A stretch of 19,769 nucleotides of DNA from UBA922 sp035438805 (GTDB lineage: Bacteria; Patescibacteriota; Patescibacteriia; Magasanikbacterales; UBA922). The stretch is taken from NCBI GenBank assembly GCA_035438805.1, contig DAORJA010000012.1:1-19769 (forward strand), given 5' to 3'. Shown here in pieces: positions 1 to 7,629 of this stretch (the first letter of the stretch is position 1; the number at the start of each line of letters is the position of its first letter). The position numbers and the translations under genes were made by a program. The notes below the pieces were generated by a model. It saw only the letters and a program-made list of their open reading frames with translations. It was not told the origin of the DNA and searched no databases.

Positions 1-1169
1 ACGGTGTTCCAGTCCTGGTCCGGGAAGTCCTTGGGGCGGCGGCTGTTCATGGTGCACTCGCCGTTCTCCTTGCCGGTCTTCCCTTCGCAGGGATCGGCCG
101 GGTTGGCTCCGATGATGATGTTGGGGACGAGCGGATTGCTCGGTCCACCGGGCACCACCTGCTGCGAGGTCGCCCTCGCCGCATCGTCGTTCAGCAGCGG
201 CGGCACGATCTTCATCGTATTGCCCGCCGGCGCCTGCTGGACCTGCACCTCGATCTTCGTGTCCTTCGAGAGGAAGAAGACCGCGATCACGGTCACTGCC
301 GCGAGCAAGAGGCCCACGACCACGACCCACGGCCAGTTGCTCGAGGGAGCCACGGCGACGGGGTTGTTCGCATTGGGGTTGCTGGAGATCTTCTCGTCGA
401 TCTTCCCGAGCATCGCAGCCATACCATCGACCTTGTCGTTGACCGACTTGACGTTGGTGCTGATCTGCACCTTCAGCGAACCGATGTCCTTGTTGACATC
501 GTCCCCGATCTTCGTGACGGCGTTCTTCACACCGTTACCCTTGCCGATGACCTCGCCGATCTCGGTCTTCAGACCTTCGATCGACTTGGCGGCCTCCTTG
601 TCCATCTGTCCCATGGTCTGAGTGACCGTGTTCGAGATGAGGTTGGTGACGTTGCTGAGCTTGGAGTTGGCCGCATCGAGCTTGCGCTCGACCTGGTCCT
701 TCTCGTCCGTCAGCTCCTGAGCCATCGTGGCCCAGTCGCGGACCACCTGGTTCTGCTCGCTCGCGATCTCCGCGATGAGCACCAGGTCCTCTTTGTTGAG
801 GTCCGGAGAGGTGAGGAGCGACTGCGGGTCGTCGTTGTACAGGAGCGTGAGCTCCTTCTTGCGATTGGCCCGCTCGAGCTCCGGATCAGGTTCGACCTTG
901 TCGGACGACTCCTCACCGTTCTCGCTGCTCTTGCCGTCGTTCGAGTCCGTCTTGGTCTCGATTTCGCCGCCGACCACATGGATCGGCTGCATCGCGACGA
1001 CGTCCGTCTTCTCCTCGACCTTGTCGGCCTCGGAGTTGTCCACGCCGATGACGAGCACCGGCACGAGCTGGGTGTCGTCCTTGTGGGACTCCACGGCGGC
1101 CATGGCCGCCGGATTGGCGGCAGCGCCACCCTTGACAGCGCTGCTCTTCTTCTTGTTACGATCAGCCAT
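1..1169 (-). CDS. GC-rich coiled-coil, single-TM protein of unknown function (C-terminal end outside window)
   Basis: A continuous frame of 389 codons runs from ATG 1167-1169 off the left edge, so the C terminus is missing. I recognise no family. The N terminus is basic (MADRNKKK), followed by a Pro/Ala stretch and an acidic low-complexity region at about residues 70-105. A long alpha-helical, probably coiled-coil segment covers about 120-270. One TM helix begins at Trp279 (WPWVVVVGLLLAAVTVIAVFF). A Pro/Asn-rich tail follows, with Cys361 and Cys372 that could form a disulfide if exported. The start is chosen on a strong Shine-Dalgarno (AGGAGA, 1176-1181) six nt upstream. Base composition is odd: Lys is almost always AAG and third positions are mostly G/C, whereas all other genes here are AT-rich. 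That suggests transfer, extreme codon selection or an assembly join. The GC richness also opens long shadow frames on the plus strand. The protein architecture is clear; the role is unknown. Confidence 0.82.
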   Translation of the reverse strand, partial: MADRNKKKSSAVKGGAAANPAAMAAVESHKDDTQLVPVLVIGVDNSEADKVEEKTDVVAMQPIHVVGGEIETKTDSNDGKSSENGEESSDKVEPDPELERANRKKELTLLYNDDPQSLLTSPDLNKEDLVLIAEIASEQNQVVRDWATMAQELTDEKDQVERKLDAANSKLSNVTNLISNTVTQTMGQMDKEAAKSIEGLKTEIGEVIGKGNGVKNAVTKIGDDVNKDIGSLKVQISTNVKSVNDKVDGMAAMLGKIDEKISSNPNANNPVAVAPSSNWPWVVVVGLLLAAVTVIAVFFLSKDTKIEVQVQQAPAGNTMKIVPPLLNDDAARATSQQVVPGGPSNPLVPNIIIGANPADPCEGKTGKENGECTMNSRRPKDFPDQDWNT

Positions 1170-1372
1170 GTCACTTCTCCTGTCTGGACCCCTTTATAGG
1201 GGTATGTTTTTCTAGCTTCTTCGGTTGTAATGAGCCTAGTGCTCTCACTATAGCCCGAACGGGCAATAGCGGGAGCTCCTAGACCAGGGACTCCATCAGA
1301 AGGGACGAATATCCTCTCTGATTGGGCCCCTGGATTGCTATTTCTGAGGCCTATGTAGGGCTTTTGAAATAA
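1170..1372 (-). promoter_or_regulatory. Long structured 5' leader of the GC-rich gene
   Basis: The transcript predicted from the promoter at 1379-1407 would carry about 200 untranslated nt before the ATG at 1169. The region folds well by eye. One hairpin pairs 1284-1289 with 1328-1333 and 1295-1300 with 1317-1322. A second pairs 1248-1256 with 1261-1269 around a GAAC/GTTC tetraloop, and is extended by 1241-1244 with 1273-1276 and 1236-1239 with 1279-1282. A third (ACCCC/GGGGT, 1188-1203) sits just before the Shine-Dalgarno at 1176-1181. This could be a riboswitch, a protein-binding leader or a stabilising 5' UTR. I do not recognise it as a named class. Confidence 0.55.
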
Positions 1373-1378
1373 CGAACT

Positions 1379-1407
1379 AGTATAGCATATATACTCCCTT
1401 TTGTCAA
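1379..1407 (-). promoter_or_regulatory. Consensus sigma70-type promoter for the GC-rich gene
   Basis: Read on the minus strand, TTGACA (1402-1407) is followed by a 17-bp spacer and TATACT (1379-1384). The -35 box is perfect, the -10 box has one mismatch, and the spacing is ideal. Predicted transcription start is near 1372. Confidence 0.8.
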
Positions 1408-1470
1408 GTATACCCCCCACTATTCAAGCACCTAGCCACTCTATGCAAATTATGACCAAAAGTAAAGGGT

Positions 1471-1499
1471 TTGTGGGCATATTCTTCTACCACTATAAT
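1471..1499 (+). promoter_or_regulatory. Possible plus-strand promoter directly before a terminator
   Basis: TTGTGG (1471-1476), a 17-bp spacer and a perfect TATAAT (1494-1499) lie on the plus strand. The predicted start near 1506 precedes an 8-codon frame (ATG 1508 to TGA 1534, MAQLKNPA) that ends inside the terminator hairpin at 1520-1545. A transcript would be only about 40 nt. The -35 match is weak, so this could be chance in AT-rich sequence. Confidence 0.3.
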
Positions 1500-1519
1500 C
1501 TATTCATATGGCACAACTA

Positions 1520-1545
1520 AAAAACCCAGCTTGAGCTGGGTTTTT
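1520..1545 (-). terminator. Intrinsic terminator of the 6392-1576 gene run
   Basis: An 11-bp perfect inverted repeat (1520-1530 with 1535-1545) has a TTGA loop, a GC-rich core (CCCAGC/GCTGGG) and an A/T tract on each side. It can work in both directions. It lies just beyond the stop of the minus-strand 1214-residue gene at 1576. Confidence 0.85.
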
Positions 1546-1575
1546 GTAGTAATTCTTGTAGGGACAAAGATGATC

Positions 1576-4500
1576 CTAGTACTTTGATTTAATCTCCTCA
1601 AGTATTTTTTTGATCTCAATTTTATATTTAAGCACTTTTGCCTCATCGCCTGCTTTTTCTGCAGCCTTCAGTGCTTCATCTGTTCTACTCCATTCCTGTG
1701 CTAGTCTACCAGCCTCTGGATCTTCAGATGTCTTCACGCCAAAACGCACAAACACGTCCTGTGGTAATTCAAGATCTTCAGCCTTGACCTCCTCTACTAT
1801 TTCTTTGGAAATAGATGCAAGTTCTGGTTTTACCTCATCAATAATCTTTTTTACTTCCTCAACCTCTCGCCTTGCCTTACTACCATCCGATTCCATTTCA
1901 GCTTCTCGCAATTTCTTTTCCGCCTGCATCACTGCAAGTACCACTTGTTTCTGCTCTGGATCGATTACTGTCTTTTCCTGCTGAACATCAGCCGATGGTC
2001 CTCTGAAAATATTAGGATATCCCTGCTTTACTTCCTGTAGCATCGCTCTCAACTCAGCGATTACACGATCACCTTTTATTGTTTCTTTTTTTGATGATAA
2101 GTTTTCTCCTGTGCTATCTACAGACTTGAGCCTCCAATATTCTCTATCTTTTTCTACTACCAATTCTGGAGTGAGTGGTATTTCAAGTCCATTTTCCAGC
2201 GTACCCACTACCCACTCTCCATTTCGACTGATTTCTACTCTTTCTAATCCTGGTAGCTTTTCCTTCTCCCTTAGTCCCATTTTTTTTCGAATTTCTGCCG
2301 CAAGCGTGTGATCTGGTACAAGACCACGAACAGTCCCCAATACGTATTCGGGATCGGTATCCATCCGCCCCAATTCTTTTACAAAATTTCGTACATTTCT
2401 TCGTTCATCTGATCGAGACTCTACGTGAGGAGTAGTCTCTTTGGTTACTTTTTTCGTTTGTGTATTTTTTTTCTCTGGTGTAATTGCTTTTTGTTCTTTT
2501 TTTGGTGCCACAGAATTTGGTACTTCCACTTTTGATACCGGCGTAGCTACTACTGGTTTTTCTGCTTCCGCAGTTTGTGTAGACTGCGTTTCTCCAGCTA
2601 TCGTTATTGATTGCTTTGTATTTTCTCTCTCAAGTCGTGAGAGTGCGCGACCTTCTTCTATATCTGTATGCGCAACACTATTTGGACGTGACTCGTGTCC
2701 AGCCATATAGGTACCTGCCCCTGCCGCCAATCCAGCAGCTCCTGCTGTACCCAAAGCAATCCTTGTTGCCCAATTTGCAATACCTGCTCTCAATTTTCCA
2801 CCATTTCTCTTTTTCTGTTTTTCCTCGAGACGTTCACGAGTCTCCTCGACTTCAGCATCCATGGTGGCAAATGCTCGATCCAATGCGGCGTTTTGTATCT
2901 CATTACCTATGTGTCCCAATTCGATTCCTAATTTGCGTATCAGTGTGTGTGCTGTATGCCACGCAAGTACTGGCTTCTCCAAATTGGTTTTATCTTTTCT
3001 CTTATCGAGTGAATCGAATGCTTGCTCTACTTTATCGAGCCATGTTTCTAATTGGGCTTTTTTTTCTTCATCCGTCATTTCTCGTTCTACTTTTTTACTT
3101 TTAAACCATCCGGTTTTTTGTTTTTCCACTACCATCATATTCAATCCGCCCCATGATTTTTCAAATGCTTCCGCAACTTCATTAATCATCTGTATCGCCT
3201 TTTTTTCTGAGACTTCTTTGTATGTTTTCCGTTCACGCGCTACAACTGGTGATTGATTTTGTACACGTTCATCACGGGCTGCGTATACATCAGGTGATGG
3301 AGTACTCGTGTTTTTTACCACCTCATCCTTATTTTTTTTCGGAAACCACTTTTCAATAAATTCATCACCCTTCAGTACCGCAGACTCTTCTTGCTTGTTT
3401 TCTTCAGACTGAGGAAGTTTTTGTTCAGCAGCATATTTAGCTCTCTGAGCGTTCAAATTCACTTCATTAGAAATTCTATCTGCTTCCCGAGCATACTCTT
3501 CTTCAAATTTCTTTTTTGCGTGTCGCTCTTTAAACTCCGTATAATCATTTTTCATTTCATCACGAAGATCTTCCTTTGCATCCCCAATCACTTTTCTGAT
3601 TTTTCTTTCACTTTCCTCTCGTGTGTCTATTTCACTACCATCTGGCCATGTGGTTTTTCCATGGGCACGTGCAGTGGGTACTTTTTCACGTTTAAAAATA
3701 GTCTCATCTTCTTCCCACTCTCCAGCCTGTCCCAGTAACTCGCTCAATTCCTCAGCTTTTTTCTTTTCTGCTTCTTTGAGTTTTTTTTCTTGCCGCTCAC
3801 TTTCCATCTCTGCTGAGGCATGTAATTTTTTGAACACTTCTTCGTGACTTTCTTTTGACTCAGTTTGGGCCTGCCCTACTTCTCGATTACGTAGATCGAC
3901 TCGTTTTGCAATACTATCAGCTCCTACAGCAAACACTCTTCCCTTTTTTTTAGGATCTTTTTCAAGGTATTTCAAAATAAGCCCAGGTTTATTCTCATCC
4001 TTTGATTTTCCAAGCACAATACAATCGAGTTTGTCACCCTTTGCCGTAGTATAGACTATCTGTTCATGCCAGCCGAATTTATATGTTTTTCCGCCTGCAC
4101 TAATCTGGATAGAGTCAGGAATGGCTTCGTGAGACCCTACTTTTTCCTCCGATGGCGTATGCGCTGATCCTTTTGAAATATTTTCGTACTCATCTTGCCA
4201 CTTCAAAAACTCTTCAGTGCGTACTGCTTTTCCTTTTTTCTTTCCATCCGTATCTACAAACTCAACCACTACTCGTGTTCCTGGAATATCGACAATTTTG
4301 CCCTTCTGCCACTCACCACTTGTACGCTTGACCCACACATCAGCATTATTTTTTTCTAAATCTCGAACTCTGTCCCATGCTCCACTTTTTTGTATCTGCT
4401 CCCATCTTTTATTATAATCATCTGCGTCAAATGCAGGTTCTATTTTTTTCTCCTCTGGTGCTTTTGCCTCTCCTGCAGCAACAGTATTCACTCCACCGAT

Positions 4501-5220
4501 TTCTGAATCTCCCAATTGCCCTTCGGAATAATTTTCAGGTGGCTGAATAACATCGATACCTCCAACTTTGATATCAGGTTTTGTTTCCTCGTGCTTCATA
4601 GGACTCTCTTCTTTATCTACTATAAGTGCATCATCAAAACCAATTCCTTTCAATAAACGCTCAGCCGTATTATTAACACGAGATTGCCCTTCTTTATCTT
4701 CGTATTCTATTGTCTTTTTAGAATCGTTTTTTAATCCAGCAACTCGCTGAGATCTTTCTGTATCGATCGTTGGTTTAAAATTTTTATATTTTATAAAAGC
4801 TTCTCCTACTGGTTGTCCAAGTTTTTCTAACAGACGTACCATACGCTGATTGAGACGAGCTAACTTCAATTCAGCAACTTTACGGCGATTATCGAGTTCT
4901 TCAGTAATAGAACCCAGTTTATTTTCATATGCCAAACTCTTTTTTGAAAATTCTGAAAAATGAGTATGCACCTGCGCAAGCATTTCTTCAATCTCTTTAA
5001 TATCTTCCATGTCTTTTAAACGCTCCTTGAGTCTCTTTATTTTACCCTCAAGATTTTTTGCATGTTCCCAAGCTTCAGAATGACTCTCCATCTTTCCAGT
5101 AATCTCTCTACGATTCTCCTCATTTTTTTCACTTGTCTTTCGAACCGTAATTTCTGGTGCACTTATTTTTCTTTTTTTTGATCCTCGCATTGGTGATTGC
5201 TCAGGAGATGTCGTTAACAT
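1576..5220 (-). CDS. Giant coiled-coil membrane protein, 1214 aa, function unknown
   Basis: I do not recognise this protein. From the N terminus it has a short basic Ser/Pro-rich start, then heptad-rich helix at about residues 30-150 that looks like coiled coil. Two beta-rich segments follow, at about 285-345 (around DVWVKRTSGEWQKGKIVDI) and 375-440 (GGKTYKFGWHEQIVY), which resemble small SH3/Tudor-like barrels. Long charged Lys/Glu helices run from about 460 to 810. A single Ala/Gly-rich TM helix lies at about 817-840. A Thr/Pro/Lys-rich linker and a further helical region reach the C terminus. No signal peptide is visible, so about 800 residues are probably on one side of the membrane and 375 on the other. 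It is the last gene of a closely spaced minus-strand run, 23 nt after the preceding stop, with a strong terminator behind it. A structural or envelope-scaffold role is possible but is inference. Confidence 0.85.
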   Translation of the reverse strand: MLTTSPEQSPMRGSKKRKISAPEITVRKTSEKNEENRREITGKMESHSEAWEHAKNLEGKIKRLKERLKDMEDIKEIEEMLAQVHTHFSEFSKKSLAYENKLGSITEELDNRRKVAELKLARLNQRMVRLLEKLGQPVGEAFIKYKNFKPTIDTERSQRVAGLKNDSKKTIEYEDKEGQSRVNNTAERLLKGIGFDDALIVDKEESPMKHEETKPDIKVGGIDVIQPPENYSEGQLGDSEIGGVNTVAAGEAKAPEEKKIEPAFDADDYNKRWEQIQKSGAWDRVRDLEKNNADVWVKRTSGEWQKGKIVDIPGTRVVVEFVDTDGKKKGKAVRTEEFLKWQDEYENISKGSAHTPSEEKVGSHEAIPDSIQISAGGKTYKFGWHEQIVYTTAKGDKLDCIVLGKSKDENKPGLILKYLEKDPKKKGRVFAVGADSIAKRVDLRNREVGQAQTESKESHEEVFKKLHASAEMESERQEKKLKEAEKKKAEELSELLGQAGEWEEDETIFKREKVPTARAHGKTTWPDGSEIDTREESERKIRKVIGDAKEDLRDEMKNDYTEFKERHAKKKFEEEYAREADRISNEVNLNAQRAKYAAEQKLPQSEENKQEESAVLKGDEFIEKWFPKKNKDEVVKNTSTPSPDVYAARDERVQNQSPVVARERKTYKEVSEKKAIQMINEVAEAFEKSWGGLNMMVVEKQKTGWFKSKKVEREMTDEEKKAQLETWLDKVEQAFDSLDKRKDKTNLEKPVLAWHTAHTLIRKLGIELGHIGNEIQNAALDRAFATMDAEVEETRERLEEKQKKRNGGKLRAGIANWATRIALGTAGAAGLAAGAGTYMAGHESRPNSVAHTDIEEGRALSRLERENTKQSITIAGETQSTQTAEAEKPVVATPVSKVEVPNSVAPKKEQKAITPEKKNTQTKKVTKETTPHVESRSDERRNVRNFVKELGRMDTDPEYVLGTVRGLVPDHTLAAEIRKKMGLREKEKLPGLERVEISRNGEWVVGTLENGLEIPLTPELVVEKDREYWRLKSVDSTGENLSSKKETIKGDRVIAELRAMLQEVKQGYPNIFRGPSADVQQEKTVIDPEQKQVVLAVMQAEKKLREAEMESDGSKARREVEEVKKIIDEVKPELASISKEIVEEVKAEDLELPQDVFVRFGVKTSEDPEAGRLAQEWSRTDEALKAAEKAGDEAKVLKYKIEIKKILEEIKSKY

Positions 5221-5243
5221 ACACAGAGATTTAAAAAAATAAT

Positions 5244-5444
5244 TTATTCAGGAATTTCTAAAATTTTTCCAAGTGTTTGGACGACTTTTGATTTGTTCTG
5301 ATCTCTCTCCATTTCGGCATACAGACGAATCGCTTTCTTTTTCAAATCTCTAATTTCTACCAATAATTCCTCGTACTCGCCAAGAAGCATATCCGCTTCA
5401 TGAAGTGCTGATTTCTGTATACCAAAATCTTTTATACGTGCCAT
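5244..5444 (-). CDS. Small coiled-coil protein, 66 aa
   Basis: This short charged helical protein (MARIKDFGIQKSALHEADML and onward) has no TM segment, no cysteine and no recognised domain. Heptad-like spacing of Leu/Ile across residues 12-45 suggests a coiled coil. Its start lies 2 nt after the stop of the upstream 105-residue gene, and its stop lies 23 nt before the 1214-residue gene, so the three are very probably co-transcribed and translationally linked. It may be a cytosolic partner of the large coiled-coil protein; that is inference from position only. Confidence 0.7.
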   Translation of the reverse strand: MARIKDFGIQKSALHEADMLLGEYEELLVEIRDLKKKAIRLYAEMERDQNKSKVVQTLGKILEIPE

Positions 5445-5446
5445 AT

Positions 5447-5764
5447 CTATTTTTTCAAAAGTTCATGTAATCGAGCACTAAATGATTCCAATCGATCACG
5501 CACAAAATCAGAAAAATTCGGAATGTTTTCATTCCAAAACATACTCCATTCTTCCCCAGTCGTTTCTGCGTTTGAAAATAATTTTTCAAACGTATCTAGC
5601 TGCGCATCGTTTAATCTTTCCATGAGTTCTGCGCCTAATTTTTCCTCCAAAAGAAGACTCAGACGCTCGGTATACATCTTTTTTTCTTCTTCAGATAAGT
5701 TTGTCTTTTCACGTGCTAACACTTTTTCGATATACTCATCAATAAAATACAACGGAGCAGACAT
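5447..5764 (-). CDS. Small helical protein, DUF5663-like (tentative)
   Basis: This 105-residue, acidic, all-helical protein has no signal peptide or TM segment. The N-terminal half (about residues 5-70, with YIEKVLAREKTNLSEEEKK and a later ERLNDAQLDTFEKLF) resembles short proteins common in CPR genomes that I remember as DUF5663. The assignment is from memory of the pattern, not from a search. It sits 16 nt after the Wzz-like gene and 2 nt before the 66-residue gene. Its role is unknown. Confidence 0.72.
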   Translation of the reverse strand: MSAPLYFIDEYIEKVLAREKTNLSEEEKKMYTERLSLLLEEKLGAELMERLNDAQLDTFEKLFSNAETTGEEWSMFWNENIPNFSDFVRDRLESFSARLHELLKK

Positions 5765-5780
5765 AGAAAAAAATTAGTAA

Positions 5781-6392
5781 CTATTTTCTAAGTAATAAGA
5801 GGGCTGCAAATAACATTCCTACCCCAGCTCCAAAAAACGCGTTTACTAGTGGATTTGGTTTTACAGGAAATTGTGTGGCGATAGGACGGCTCACCAATCG
5901 GATTGATACATCACCACCTACGTATTCACTTGTTTTAGTCACTAGAGCACTCGCTGCAGCACCAGCAATCGCTATTGCTTGCGCAGGTTCTTGGTGATAT
6001 GCACTCACCGTGAGAACACTCGATCCATAGACTACAGCTGGATCAATCGTTTTCTCCCATGTTTTTTTTCGATCTCTCAAGGTCTTGTTTTCAAAATAAC
6101 TCCAATCCACTGAGTAACTAGTTTCTGATTTTGTCTTTTCATAAAAATCTTCAGTCTTCATGATCTGCGCTAGATTCTCGGCAATTCGTTCTCCTGATTT
6201 TGCTACCGTATATGGATCAACTCCAAATCGTGCCTGGGAAAGAATATAGACCTGTGCATCTGCGCGATATTTGAGTGGGAAAGCTAAAGTGACTCCTCCA
6301 GCAGTCAGACCACACAGTATTCCAATCGCAACAAGTAATTTCTTTGAACGTGCGAGACGTTTCATCGGTGAATGAGTCATAGGGAGGTCCAT
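5781..6392 (-). CDS. Wzz/YveK-like chain-length determinant or capsule-export co-polymerase
   Basis: A 203-residue protein has the two-TM hairpin layout of polysaccharide co-polymerases. TM1 is at about residues 19-41 (LLVAIGILCGLTAGGVTLAF), followed by an extracytoplasmic region of about 140 residues. A proline-rich segment (SRPIATQFPVKPNP) immediately precedes TM2 at about 181-201. That Pro-rich run before TM2 is characteristic of Wzz-type proteins. Family members regulate polysaccharide chain length or export. The periplasmic part is short, nearer to the Gram-positive YveK/CapA type than to E. coli Wzz, and no kinase domain is fused. ATGs at residues 1, 5 and 10 are all possible starts; no Shine-Dalgarno decides. 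It is first in the minus-strand run leading to the 1214-residue protein. No glycosyltransferase genes are visible nearby, so a changed role is possible. Confidence 0.65.
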   Translation of the reverse strand: MDLPMTHSPMKRLARSKKLLVAIGILCGLTAGGVTLAFPLKYRADAQVYILSQARFGVDPYTVAKSGERIAENLAQIMKTEDFYEKTKSETSYSVDWSYFENKTLRDRKKTWEKTIDPAVVYGSSVLTVSAYHQEPAQAIAIAGAAASALVTKTSEYVGGDVSIRLVSRPIATQFPVKPNPLVNAFFGAGVGMLFAALLLLRK

Positions 6393-6429
6393 AGTATGCT
6401 AAAGTTAAATAGTGATGGAAATAAGAATA

Positions 6430-6536
6430 TTAATCTCAAAACTCAAATGTCAAAATTCAAAACTATAACGTAAAGCTTAAAACTTTTTAGTTTTCAGTTT
6501 CAATTTTGAGCTTTGAATTTTACGTTTTGAATTTAC
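6430..6536. repeat. AT-rich long imperfect inverted repeat between gene runs
   Basis: This 140-nt gap holds a low-complexity sequence made of words such as CAAAATTCAAAACT, whose left half pairs with its right half (around 6440-6485 against 6490-6535, roughly 70% of positions by eye). The tip is AAAACT-TTTT-AGTTTT. It lies just downstream of the minus-strand pseudoprotease gene (stop at 6537), so it may stop or slow transcription. It also resembles dispersed AT-rich repeats I remember from Parcubacteria genomes. Confidence 0.5.
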
Positions 6537-7583
6537 CTACTGCACTAGTATATCAAATACTTGTCCTTCTCTCCATATCGTCGCGTTTAGAGGCATCTCT
6601 CTGACTAGGCGATACAGATTCATCTCAGTCACTGCAGTCCCATTAATCGCACGCACAATATCCCCTCGCTTGAGTCCATTTGTTGTTATTTTTCCCACTT
6701 GATCCACCAAAAATCCTTTGACCAATTTTCCTTCTTCTACTGTCTCAACCATTGAACCCTTCCACTCTACTTCTACTTTTTCAATTGCACCTGAATCAAG
6801 CAATCCTGGAATTGAGTACTGGATAATCCACGCATCATGTAACATACCACCCGCATCACTAAATCCGAGAAAATCCCCAGCAGCCGAAAGCACTACTCCC
6901 GAATTTACTGAACTAAGTGGTGATAATACAAAACGCCTACGTTCGTCTGCAGCAGCAAATAATTTTTCATTTGAAATACTCTCTATCTCACCTATAATCC
7001 GACCTCTCCATTCACGACCATTGTATGTCCAAATCTCTCGCCCTGTGGTGAGTGTGCGCCAATCAGGAAATGAGGTTACATAAAATTCGTTTCCGGTGAG
7101 TTTGAAATATACCAAACTATTTTTTTTGTCTGCAATAACTGTATCTGGCGTGTACCAAATACCTTGTATGTCTCTCACCATGAGTCCTGGGATCACTCCT
7201 GCACTTGTCAATTGCGGTGCATACACCACACCCCATCCATTGGACGTCAACATGATCCCACTACCCACCAGTGCCCCTTCTCCGTAATACCCGTTTGGAA
7301 GAATCTGATTTTTGAGAAATACTTCAGTGGTAACATTTTTTACTTTTCGCACCACCGAAGCTTCTGGTTCAGTATACAATGCTGTACCAAAACCATTTTG
7401 ACCACGAGATACTAGTATTCCACCCTCAGCATATCCACCTGGAACAATCCACGCGAATACACTAAGAGCACCCACCATTCCTGCAGCAAGAGACAAAAAC
7501 ACACTTACGAGCACAATATACACTCTTTCTGCTTGTGCTGGAGATTTTTTTTCAGGAAGCGGTAGATGTGGAGGATGGGACAT
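6537..7583 (-). CDS. HtrA-like trypsin-fold pseudoprotease with C-terminal PDZ domain, membrane-anchored
   Basis: This 348-residue protein has an N-terminal TM anchor at about residues 21-47, a trypsin-fold region at about 85-265 and a PDZ domain at about 285-348 (GFLVDQVGKITTNGLKRGDIV, then the RAINGTAV turn). The layout matches DegS/HtrA-type periplasmic proteases. The triad looks degraded. In GSGIMLTSNGWGVVYAPQL (107-125), the place of the usual NNHVV histidine is occupied by YAP. The usual DLAVLK aspartate position reads NSLVYFK (Ser156). An NSG around Ser228 survives, but not the GNSGGP context. It therefore probably binds peptides or senses rather than cuts. It is likely expressed from a promoter at 7602-7629 with a very short leader. 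Its substrate is unknown. Confidence 0.75.
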   Translation of the reverse strand: MSHPPHLPLPEKKSPAQAERVYIVLVSVFLSLAAGMVGALSVFAWIVPGGYAEGGILVSRGQNGFGTALYTEPEASVVRKVKNVTTEVFLKNQILPNGYYGEGALVGSGIMLTSNGWGVVYAPQLTSAGVIPGLMVRDIQGIWYTPDTVIADKKNSLVYFKLTGNEFYVTSFPDWRTLTTGREIWTYNGREWRGRIIGEIESISNEKLFAAADERRRFVLSPLSSVNSGVVLSAAGDFLGFSDAGGMLHDAWIIQYSIPGLLDSGAIEKVEVEWKGSMVETVEEGKLVKGFLVDQVGKITTNGLKRGDIVRAINGTAVTEMNLYRLVREMPLNATIWREGQVFDILVQ

Positions 7584-7601
7584 ACAAAATTAATACAAAT
7601 T

Positions 7602-7629
7602 ATTCTAATAAATATACCGCACTTCTCAA
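7602..7629 (-). promoter_or_regulatory. Candidate promoter for the HtrA-like gene
   Basis: On the minus strand, TTGAGA (7624-7629), a 16-bp spacer and TAGAAT (7602-7607) would start transcription near 7595, about 12 nt before the ATG. The -35 box overlaps the end of the upstream gene. Match quality is moderate. Confidence 0.4.

Noticed and set aside
4..1215. Long plus-strand frames (4-621 and 727-1215) and a second minus-strand frame (710-1420) over the GC-rich region
   Set aside because: The minus-strand frame from 1169 has a promoter, a Shine-Dalgarno, a coherent coiled-coil/TM protein and G/C-ending codons. The others are stop-poor shadows of GC-rich sequence, and the 710-1420 frame reads through the leader hairpins.
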